Program-made: the position numbers and the translations under genes
In this document: positions 55,195-64,000 of the stretch, in pieces
How the letters are laid out: each line of letters begins with the position of its first letter
Position numbering within the stretch: the first letter of the stretch is position 1
DNA from: Symsagittifera roscoffensis
Taxonomy: Eukaryota; Xenacoelomorpha; Acoela; Convolutidae
Assembly (NCBI RefSeq): GCF_963678635.1
Contig: NC_087069.1
Coordinates: 2,432,166 to 2,496,165 of the forward strand
DNA: 64,000 nucleotides
Direction of reading: 5' to 3'
Notes under the pieces: generated by a model
The model's database searches: none
What the model was told of the DNA's origin: nothing
What the model saw: only the letters and a program-made list of their open reading frames with translations

Positions 55195-56110
55195 AATCTT
55201 CTAGATAAAGTGTCTAACGACCTCAAGCGTCAATCGATCCCTTTCAAACACTAACAAAGATCCATGACTAATAGAAATTTTTGAAAAATTAACCACTTTA
55301 ATTACGATGAACCATGAAGAACTTCGGTTACTCATCCTTCACTTGAGCCCCTCCTCTTAGTTGACCCAAGCTAAAACAGTCATAAACTAGGTTAGATCTA
55401 AAACACTATCTAACGATCTAGTTATGTTCTAATTATACTTGAACTTTGTGATTGACATACTATTCTCCAACCATAAATCACAAAATCGCAACCCTAAGTA
55501 AGATTAAGTAAATTTTTCTTATATTAAAATTTAGCCACCGAGAAATTAAAACATCATTCTAACGAATTGATATACCTTCTCTACACCTGTCAACCTCGAA
55601 AATTTATGCCCCAAGTTGGGCTAACCTCACAACACGCGTAATAACTGCCAGTTTAGGAAATAAAATTTCTAACCACTAGAGTTTGCAACTATCATCCTAA
55701 ACCTGATGTCAAGAGATAACTTAGTCAACAAACAAACAAAAACACTCTACAATTGTTTCAATCAAAACGAAAGATATGACCTTGTACTAACACCACATAG
55801 ACAAAACAAAACGTTATAATAGATTAAAAAAAACAAGAAAACTCAAACAAAACAAAAACAAATTATAAAACAAAGATTTTCCAAAACACGGAACGCAGTT
55901 TTGGAATCCGACACCACTACAATACAAGAAGTTCAAGACCTTAAAGGTTCAATTTAAAAAAATTAACCCAACAAACGAACAAAAAATTTTCGCTGAATCA
56001 GAATCTAAAGCACCATCTTCAATAAAAGGTAAACGTAATATAAAACAATCATATCTTTGTAAACCGTAACGACTATACAATTGGAATCAATCAATAAGAC
56101 ACATTGAAAG
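55195..56110 (+). other. Family B 5' region (LTR/leader)
   Basis: Non-coding at its left, entering broken gag-like coding near 55,840. Homology to the inverted copy at 17,300-18,190 defines it. LTR ends could not be placed. Confidence 0.5.
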
Positions 56111-56689
56111 TTGCACATTTACCGTGATACAACTCAGAAATTGATTCAATAGGACAAACAATTTGATGATGAATCAATTTTTCATTTTGTCAGTCACATG
56201 CAAAGCGATTTCGGTAGAGGACAAGTCCAATTTAACCACATTCTAATAGCACTCCGATAACGAATTAGCAGAAAAAAAACACTCAAATGCTAATTATTTA
56301 TGAAAAAATTTCAAATTTTAAAGGCAAACAATTTCTCAAAAAATCGTGTGATTAATGCCGCAGATATTGACATAGCACTGCTGAATGCTGACAAGAACAA
56401 CCAGACAACTTAAATAGACCACAAAACACAGAAGACCAAACAAACGCTTTTATTGAAAAAAAAATCAAAATTTACCAAATAAAATTATTCAAAGTAATAA
56501 CAGCTCACAAAGGCTACTTCCAGATAGCTATAGTAATAACAAATCACAATCCTCTATCGAAATAATTTTAGCGGAAGATCACCAGATCGACGAATTCCAT
56601 AAAATAGATTTAGCAGATCACAGAGTCAAAATAATCATTATCGAAACAACTTTTCAAGATTAAAATCAGACAGATGTAAATAATCAAAT

Positions 56690-56930
56690 TTCAATAGGAG
56701 TTGTTCTTACTCGAACTCTAGGAACAGATACTATTCCAATGACCGTTCAAGAGATTCTTCTAACGATCAAAATTGAAACTAATTTAACAATCCAAATTGA
56801 AACTATTCAAATAATCGAAATCGAAACTATTCGAATAGATCACAAAACTACTCCAATAATAGAGACGAAATATTTCTCAATTTTCAAACACACAAAATCA
56901 CAAAAATAGAATCAGTACATTAAAACATCA
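56690..56930 (+). pseudogene. Gag C-terminal Asn/Arg/Ser-rich tail, family B
   Basis: Read in pieces the sequence gives repeated NNRN, NYSN and RSSN-like peptides (…NRNYSNRSQNYSNNRDEIF…), from a degenerate AACTATTCRAATAA-type DNA repeat. Basic Asn/Ser/Arg tails are found as nucleocapsid substitutes in some gypsy Gags. Broken by several stops. Confidence 0.35.
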
Positions 56931-57081
56931 AATACAAATTAATCAAGCACGATCTACAAACTAAACAAAGTCAGACCCTCCAGGTATCAAAAACACAGAA
57001 ACTTCGGAACTACAGTAAAATCATATACTCTGTAAAGCCCCAGAAGACGAAAGTAATACAGAAAACACACTTATTATTAAC

Positions 57082-57276
57082 ATGCTCAAAGTAGAAATTG
57101 AATATGAAACACCAATTGAATCGAACTGTTACCAAAATGAAGGTTATAGTTCTTACCGCCAAGAGCCAGATAATAAGAAAGACCCAACGGAATACACCCC
57201 ACATAAAAGTGAAAGCAACTCAAAAATGAACAACCATACCAAAATGCAACAACTAAAAAATCACCACCAAAAGTGA
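57082..57276 (+). pseudogene. Gag/protease-region fragment, family B
   Basis: 64 codons (MLKVEIEYETPIESNCYQNE…). No motif recognised; it lies between the gag tail and RT. A protease DTG/DSG motif was not found in readable form. Confidence 0.25.
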
Positions 57277-58239
57277 ACATTTGGACAATCCCAATTCTTT
57301 TAGAAAGCCCGAAAAGAAAAAACATCCAATCACCAGATCTTGAAATAAATTTTCAACCGATTCTGGCGCAAAATCAAACATAATTAGTATCTCTACTTGT
57401 AATGAAATTCAAACTCTTAATCCAAAACTTTCTCCTTTCAAAACTTCAATTAAATTAGCCACTGCAAAACGTGCAACTGCAACAACTTATCGAAAAATTC
57501 AAATATTTCTTATTTCAACTCCAACAATGGAACAAAACAAACTTTTCACATAAACCCCCTAGCAAATATTCCAGATAACAGACATAACACACAATATCGT
57601 TGGAGTCCCATTTATAACTAAAAAACACAAACGTCGTAAATAGAAATACAAAACTAATCAATGCATCTCTAAAAACCTTCCAGATATTAAATAAACAACC
57701 CCCATTTTTCTAAACTTTTTACCCTAGTTAAAACGAGCAACGGAAAAAACTGAAACCATTATCAGGAAATACATATATTTTTCAATAAATACATCAATAT
57801 AACACTGATCAAAACTAACAAAAAACTTTGTATCTGATCTTGAACTCAAACCAAATCAAAAAATTTTAAGAGTTACGATTTTATCTATCAAATACGCTAA
57901 AGATAGAAACACAGATGCATACAACAATTCCCTACAAGCATACAACAATTCGATATATAAAATTGCAATACCTTTACGAATTATAGTATATTGCGAAACA
58001 AATGCAAACTTTCACCCTACACAAGAAAGAGCATTTAGAATTAATAAAATTACTAGAAACAACTAGATTTTTGTCAACCAATATTTCCTAATGAAGAACT
58101 ATCTAATAAAAATATTACAAATGACTAAAAAAACCCCAATTTTGTGCCAATATTTCACATCTAAAAACATACAAATGGGCAACGAAACTTTTTAACAAGG
58201 TTTAACTTTCAACATTCTCAAATCAATCAGGAGAAAATT

Positions 58240-59100
58240 GAACAATTAGCAAAGATTTTATTGAAATATCCCACGTTTTACGTTACATCTAAGTTTAATG
58301 TTGGAAAAATACATTCATCACTACACCTCCGACTTAAAATTGAAGTCGTTTTCAAAACAAACAACGAGCAAGTAAAGTACCAACTCCTGTACAAGAATAA
58401 AAAAAACAGACTCCTATACATCCTTGAACAATAAAAAATTATCTCACCAGTAAGCAAAGAACAAAAACCCAAAAGAAATACATTTATCAACCCCAATACT
58501 ATTCTCGCTAAATGCGAATCACTGAAAATTGTTCTAGATGCAAGATACCTCAATTCCTTAGTTGATGCGTCAAATTGCAATTGGCCTATAGAACGAAGAC
58601 AAGTAATACTCACAAAGATAAATGGACAGTACTATACTACTGCTAACAAAAACAGCGCAAGCAACCAAACCCCAATAGATTAACAATCACGACGATTAAC
58701 ACAGTATTTTATTCAAAAGCAACAATACTAGTTAATAGACTATTCTATGGTATATCCATAGGACCAGCGGCTTTTTCAGCATTTATGAGTAAAACTCTAA
58801 GCAAAAATGTAATAACACATCTGGACGATGTCTTCTTACAGTCACAGACAAAACGGGAAATGTTTAAAGTCTTAGATAAAAATCACCGAATCTTATTAAA
58901 ACAAAACATGAGAGCAGCCCCAGATAAATCACAATTTTTCCTTACTCAGGTAAAATTCTTTGGACACATTATTGAAAGCACCACAGTTACACCTTTTAAA
59001 TCACGAATAGATGCGATAAGAAACTACAACCACCATCCGCGACCCAGAATAACCACTCTACGCTATGTGCAACCTATCCAAATTTGGAATCGGCGTAGCA
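58240..59100 (+). pseudogene. Reverse transcriptase, family B
   Basis: Pieces in three frames: LKIVLDARYLNSLVDASNC then WPIERRQVILTKINGQYY (58,500-58,620), LFYGISIGPAAFSAFMSKTL (58,740-58,800), the motif C block THLDDVFLQS within 58,785-59,120, and KFFGHIIESTTVTPF of the thumb region. HLDD replaces the usual Y/F-x-DD. Multiple frameshifts; inactive. Confidence 0.7.
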
Positions 59101-59440
59101 CTCTTAGAATCACAAATTGAACCTTATATCAGCAGATTCAAAACTTTTTACACAAGCACAACTTAGAAAATCTACCCTTTAGAGAGAATGTGCAGCTGTA
59201 ATGTATACATAAACAGAATCAGATTTTTCAATCCTTCGATCAAAACAACCAACAGTTCTTCTTACAGATCATAAGCCAATTGTTTTCCTATTTACACAAA
59301 AGTCAAATCCGAACAACAGTTCATAGATTTCAACTAATCCTAAGGAAATTTGCAAGACTACATATAGTGTGGACAGCAGGCAAAAACCTTGTTTTACCGG
59401 ATACTCTTAGTCGACACACACCACTCGAACATGAGTAACA
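59100..59440 (+). pseudogene. RNase H, family B
   Basis: Read in one main frame with a few breaks: ECAAVMYT, TVLLTDHKPIVFLFTQKS, FQLILRKFARLHIVWTAGKN, LPDTLSRHTP. These are the DHK/L, H.W.AG..N and A/PDTLSR blocks of gypsy RNase H. In-frame TAGs near 59,178 and 59,210. Confidence 0.7.
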
Positions 59441-60006
59441 CGAAAAACAAGTGTAGAAAAAATAAAATATAAATTTCTTCCTTGCAAAAGACGAACAATC
59501 ACCTCGGTCAGAATTTAAATATGCAGTAAAAAGTGACTCTGAATCAGCTCAAATAAAAACCTTAGAACACTTGCCCTTTTATATTTATTGTCGAAACAAC
59601 TGCTATGAAGTAGATTCATTAAAAAAATTAGATTTAAACCAATACCATGGATAAAAAGTGGATAAAAACAAAACACAACAAATCTAATTAAAAAACACAC
59701 CGATATCATTTATTCCCATTAATAAAAAAGGAAAACTTGATTGACATCATGAATTTACCATACCCCCACTCGATTTGAACCAAAAGCATACAATAATTAA
59801 AATACTCAATTTAAAAGACCCTGGATAATATACCTCTGTCAAAAAACTAAATTCAAAATGTTTTGCTTCCAAACACCAAAAAAAATGACACCTCAATTAA
59901 TACAAATCACAAAAATTTTGACCCTGTCATCAGACAATTTAATTCTTGGCACAAACATAAAAAAAATTCAAAAAAAGTTGAGATCACATTTTTATGAAAC
60001 AAAACC

Positions 60007-60432
60007 TTGTTTCGATATTTTCGAAAATCTATTAGTTTGATGATCAACGAAAATAGTGACCTCTTAGAATTTTTTAATCCTGAATCAACGGTAGCCTGCC
60101 TCCCATTAAGCTTAGTTTTAATTGCGTTTCTCACTTCACATTCCTTACATACAAAAGGACATGCAGGTTCAGAAAAAATATATTCAAATTTCACCCAAAA
60201 CTTTTACTTTCCAAATGCACCAATTTGGATAAAAACATTATGCAACGATTTCATAAAATGTCAATTAAACAAACCATACCCATTTAAAAAAAAGTGGAAA
60301 AACAAGACTTTAAAGGACAAAGTCTGTTTTTCAATCACAGAATTTCATTTGACAACAAAGGCCCTATATCAACCTCATCAGAAGGAAACTCGTATATCTT
60401 GGTATTGGTTGATGCATTCACGCATTATGTAG
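60007..60432 (+). pseudogene. Integrase zinc-binding domain and core start, family B
   Basis: 141 codons. The HHCC region reads SHSLHTKGHAGSEKIYSNF and LCNDFIKCQ, where the first half of the usual CxxC reads C-N-D-F, so one zinc ligand appears lost. A shifted frame from about 60,330 reads ISFDNKGPIS and ILVLVDAFTHYVA, containing the first catalytic Asp. Confidence 0.65.
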
Positions 60433-60504
60433 CACTCATCCTGTAAATCATTGTAACGCTTAATATGCATACACAACACTTTACGAATACTGAATATCTA
60501 AAAT

Positions 60505-60723
60505 TTGACTATCAAATTCCTTGTCACAGACAATGGAACAGAATTCATCATTAATGAAATAGTAACATTATGCCACCTCTATAATATAAAACAGAAACCT
60601 AGAACATCCCATGCCCTGTGGACAAATAGAATAGTTGAAGGAATGAACCATTTATTACAAGACTACCTCCGATGTATTATAAACGGACTTGAAAAAAAAA
60701 GACCTAAAGGTCAACATACGTAA
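60505..60723 (+). pseudogene. Integrase core, second half, family B
   Basis: 72 codons with FLVTDNGTEFI (second catalytic Asp) and WTNRIVEGMNHLLQDYLRC (Glu of the DDE triad). Downstream to 60,850 the broken sequence still reads AYHS..TTILRLSP and VFKPKTTETYN. Confidence 0.7.
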
Positions 60724-61079
60724 AGTTGTTTTCTTTTTAGCATATCATTCATAAATTACAACAATTCTTCGACTATCGCCTTAGAAATGGTTTTTAAACC
60801 AAAAACGACGGAAACCTATAATGTTCACTGCAAACGCCTCAAAAAACGCACAAGGTTATTGTCAACCCAACAAAGATTCATTTTTTTTTAAATCTACAAC
60901 ATCACACTCATGACGAAGATCATTTTCACCATCCACGAAATTTAAATTTAGCCTGTGGAACACGTACAGAAGGGATTTTGAACCGAGATAAAAACCAAAA
61001 TGAAATTTATCAAAAAAATGCTAATAAATTGTTACAAAAAAAAACATTAAATCTTAAATAATTTCACATTTTACACCAG

Positions 61080-61590
61080 CATCAAACCTAAAATTAGAAA
61101 TATTTGCTTTAATCCCAAATTTTGTCATCCACAAGGAATTTTGAAAAAAAAACTACAAACTATCCGAAAAGGACTTTTTCAAATAATCGAAAAACTTACA
61201 GATATCACATATAAATTTATAGATCATGATATAAAAAAATACAAATTAATCTTTCAGCATACTATCCGAAGGAATACGCCCTCCGTTATAAGAAACATAC
61301 TCCTTCAGAGGACTCCATATCATTGACAACACCGCACAAAATCAAATACAACAAAAAACAATAAATTTTAATTATCTATTTCAACCTTCAGATGTATCAC
61401 CTCACGATACTCCAGACGAACCCCAAAATTATATAAATTAAAAACAAAGACTAAATTGTGAGTTACAAGAACATTTTCTAATACCCGAAATTATGGAAAA
61501 ATCACAACCAAGTCAATCATCTTGTCTTAGAAATCAATCAAGAAATGATTATAAAAATTTTGTCCCACAATTTAAAATACTATAAAAAAG
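61080..61590 (+). pseudogene. Integrase C-terminal domain and polyprotein end, family B
   Basis: It includes the 61-codon frame 61,141-61,326 (KKLQTIRKGLFQIIEKLTDI, TYKFIDHD), a GPY-like module in which GPY reads GLF. Then a broken tail ends with SCLRNQSRNDYKNFVPQFKI and a stop near 61,585, taken as the end of pol. Confidence 0.6.
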
Positions 61591-62650
61591 AATTTCAGAA
61601 ACCCCAATGATAAATTAAACAACATAAACACATTTTCGAAAAATTTTTGCATTAGTTGTTAATTACAACTCTCCATTCTCTTTGTGAAAACCATTACAAA
61701 ATCAACCAACCAAATTGATTTGCAATCATCGTATATCTCTCCAACTTGAGCTAGATCTGAAGCTCTAACTTGAAGACCTCCAGGTCAAACATAAGCACTG
61801 CCCTTTTTTTGACAACCTAAATAAATGTCATATATAAGTTGCAACCCTCTTCTATCAATCAGCACACAACTCAACAATTTTGTCTCAATTTATACCCCGC
61901 AATCCCCCAAGAGAAAAAATTTGAATTAGCTTAAAGTTTAAAATTGACATGATCATTTAGCGTAAAGCTGTTCTACCTTTAAATATTCCCTGATCATTAT
62001 ACAAATAAAAACAAGAATTAGAAAGCTAACACCTAATTACCCTTACTTTTTTTAACCAAAAAATCCTCATACCCAACCCACTTACCGTAAATCGATAGAC
62101 AATTAGACCACACTTAACTTCAACTGAGAAAAAAAATGATTTGACCAGCAAACCACTTTTAGGATGCTTCTTTTCAACTCAATCAAACAAATAAAACTCT
62201 TCATTTTAACCGTTTTTTGACAATTTTTCTGCTTTGCGTTTTTCTCATAATTGACTTTTTAGAACCAACTATCCTCTTTTTTCTGTTTTTTTGCAGTCAA
62301 TTCATTCCTTTCTATTACTTCATTCAAAACTGCCTATCTCTCTCCAAGACTATTGACCACCTATTCAGGTAGGAAAGTTAAAATTTCATAAAGGATACAA
62401 AAATTACTTAGTAGAAAGCACCCTTTCATCTTTTTTCGTAATTTTTCTAAATTTTCTCAATTTTCTAGACTGAAAAAGTTTTGAAGCTTAATAGGTAAAA
62501 TATACCTTTGCAACAGCAACAATTTTGCCAATAAATTTTGCAGAAGAATACTATAAAGAAAATAAACTTAAATGAATAAGATAAAAAAAGATCTATTTTA
62601 AAACTGCTAATCCAAACCCTATCAAAGGATCCCCATCAACCACTTTATCC
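61591..62650 (+). other. LTR-like stretch with TATA box
   Basis: Non-coding sequence after family B pol. CATATATAAG at about 61,830 is followed 20-35 bp later by CAATCAGCACAC, as in an LTR promoter. It has no visible match to 55,195-56,110, so it may be the 3' LTR of this copy or the 5' LTR of a next element. Confidence 0.35.
61830..61839 (+). promoter_or_regulatory. Candidate TATA box
   Basis: CATATATAAG upstream of a short CA-rich stretch; see the surrounding LTR-like entry. Confidence 0.3.
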
Positions 62651-62653
62651 TAG

Positions 62654-62971
62654 GACCCCCCCCCCCCCCCCCCGACTTCGCCAACATCTAGCCAAACAAG
62701 CCAACCCCAATCGTCTACACGTGTCCCATTTGTAGAAAACCCCTATCCATTTGAAGAAAGACACGCATCACTATTCGAACCATTAATTCAAGCGATTTGT
62801 CCAGCACTCCTATGTGAACCACAATACGAACCAACATACATCACCTACCCATCACTTCAACAAGGCCTTTATAGAACCAGACGTCCAAGCCAAAACAAAA
62901 ATTTAACACCTACAATAGATAAACAAAATATTCATCTCCGACGGAATCGTTTTTTTTTGCCTCACCAATAG
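62654..62971 (+). pseudogene. Pro-rich open frame without ATG
   Basis: 106 open codons immediately after a TAG, beginning in an 18-nt C tract (Pro run), then TSPTSSQTSQPQSSTR, PFEERHASLFEPLIQAICPA, and YITYPSLQQGLYRTRRPS. The composition looks like real protein. It ends at a T8 tract, after which the next piece continues in another frame. Probably gag or an env-like region of a further element; no domain recognised. Confidence 0.35.
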
Positions 62972-62976
62972 TCCAT

Positions 62977-63186
62977 TTGAACAAACGCTCACAACCATCA
63001 TCGACCCTTCTAGATCTTTATAGTAACATAATACCCCTCCCTCCATTACTTGAAACAATTTCCCAACAAAATACCCCAAACTTTGCATCAGACTATTTAG
63101 GTTCAACACCAAACTCGGAACAAAGTTGTGAAATTTTTTTAACCCCCCCCCCCCTTTTTCCTCGCATAGACTCCCACATTGGATGA
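62977..63186 (+). pseudogene. Ser/Pro/Thr-rich continuation of the Pro-rich frame
   Basis: 69 codons (NKRSQPSSTLLDLYSNIIPL, SDYLGSTPNSEQSCEIF). Reading is open in the same frame from about 62,950. It reaches a C12 tract at 63,143-63,154 that would again change frame if its length varied. A further coding-like stretch at about 63,300-63,500 (LDWNTFVAPPRFSANTT, IIGHLPDYNTDKI) follows in a third register. Confidence 0.3.
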
Positions 63187-64000
63187 CATAAACATTTTCC
63201 CAGAGTGAACCAAACTTGGTAAATGAACCCATAGACTTTTCGTCAGACACCTCTTTATCACTGCAAGAAACTCTTTCACTTCCATTAACAGCGTGAGCAA
63301 CAGGTCAAACACCAACAACTACATTTCTCAAAGAGTTCCCAAATCCACAGATATCGCAAACTTCAAGATACAAGTATTCCTTTACGATTAGATTGGAACA
63401 CTTTTGTAGCACCCCCTCGATTTTCGGCCAACACCACGATAGTGAACGACAGCATAATTGGGCACTTACCAGACTACAATACAGACAAGATAACCATAAA
63501 GACATAGAAAACATAATTTTCCCATCTTAATCTAACATAATCTAACTCTTAATTTCCAAATTACCTTAAAACTAAATAATTTGGTACATGATCTACTACC
63601 ACTTTCTCCACCAAACATGAAAGCTCAATTTTTACCCCCTCCATTTATAACAACAGAACTTATCTACAAGTACGACCGATACATAAAAACACAATAGGCT
63701 GTATAACATATTATTATCCCTTCTCAGGATTATCATACACGTGTATCTTCTAATAGTACTGCTTAAAGAAAAACCTTTCCCCTCTTGTATTTTTTATCAT
63801 AATCCACCACCCACATCAAAATTCAGCTACCCCCATCAAAACCCACCCCCCCCCCCTCTCCCCCAAAAAAAACAGGACCACAAGACCGCCTTGTTACACA
63901 TTACGATTGTGAAGAAAATCAACAAAAATTTTTACATTAATACGCAATTAATCAAGTAACACAATGCGAATCGGAACCACAAGACAGCGAGTCAACATTT
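63187..64000. other. Decayed coding-like and AT-rich end of window
   Basis: Apart from the coding-like 63,300-63,500, nothing definite. A C11 tract lies at 63,846-63,856. Confidence 0.3.

Larger units (their letters stand above)
55195..61590 (+). mobile_element. Family B Ty3/gypsy element (decayed)
   Basis: Plus-strand order: leader/LTR-like 5' region (55,195-56,110, homologous to the reverse complement of 17,300-18,190), basic gag tail (~56,690-56,900), RT (58,240-59,100), RNase H (59,100-59,410), integrase (~60,060-61,590). Domain order is gypsy. Very AT-rich, with stops and frameshifts throughout. No open frame exceeds ~140 codons, so the copy is old. Confidence 0.75.

Overview
The window is eukaryotic repeat-rich DNA, most likely from an invertebrate. 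The AT-rich background, short GT-AG intron, satellite arrays and gypsy-type retroelements fit a nematode or similar animal, but nothing here fixes the species. There are no bacterial-style operons, rRNA genes or CRISPR arrays, and I see no tRNA gene.

The dominant object is a giant, decayed Ty3/gypsy LTR retrotransposon ('family A') on the minus strand, from the 5' LTR ending at 50,879 to the 3' LTR starting at 21,125. It is about 29.8 kb, of which about 4.86 kb is an internal tandem duplication. In reading order it holds: 5' LTR; a ~2.1 kb leader full of AATCCGGAGGGG-like motifs; an acidic ORF0 and coiled-coil region; gag with a CCHC knuckle; aspartic protease; RT; RNase H; a 22-residue-repeat spacer; an HHCC/DDE integrase with GPF/Y-like tail; a ~0.8 kb spacer; then a broken accessory polyprotein of about 8.4 kb (32,295 to 23,853). 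That accessory reading frame carries an SGNH/GDSL-hydrolase-like domain (GDS...GG...GTNN...DGIH), a second SGNH-like domain without the serine block, and a C-terminal ~330-residue module duplicated in tandem. Many stops and frameshifts make this copy non-functional.

The left part (1-14,128, plus strand) contains the 3' ends of two more family A copies. One is a divergent copy with a 4.06 kb LTR swollen by seven ~395-bp tandem units. The other is a run of four to five copies of the C-terminal module followed by a truncated LTR. Degenerate ~140-180 bp satellite DNA, carrying a 204-bp hAT-like MITE, abuts the LTR ends. The segment 5,933-8,086 is repeated inverted at 18,984-21,124, so the region forms a large palindrome with a ~10.9 kb spacer. 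Part of the spacer (14,129-18,195) is a piece of a second, very AT-rich gypsy element ('family B').

The right part (50,880-64,000) starts with more satellite. A likely spliced gene for a small secreted peptide follows (52,139-52,421, minus strand), then poorly informative DNA with a hAT-like end. A decayed family B gypsy element comes next (about 55,195-61,600: leader, basic gag tail, RT, RNase H, integrase). The window ends in an LTR-like stretch with a TATA box and a broken Pro/Ser/Thr-rich reading frame interrupted at homopolymer tracts.
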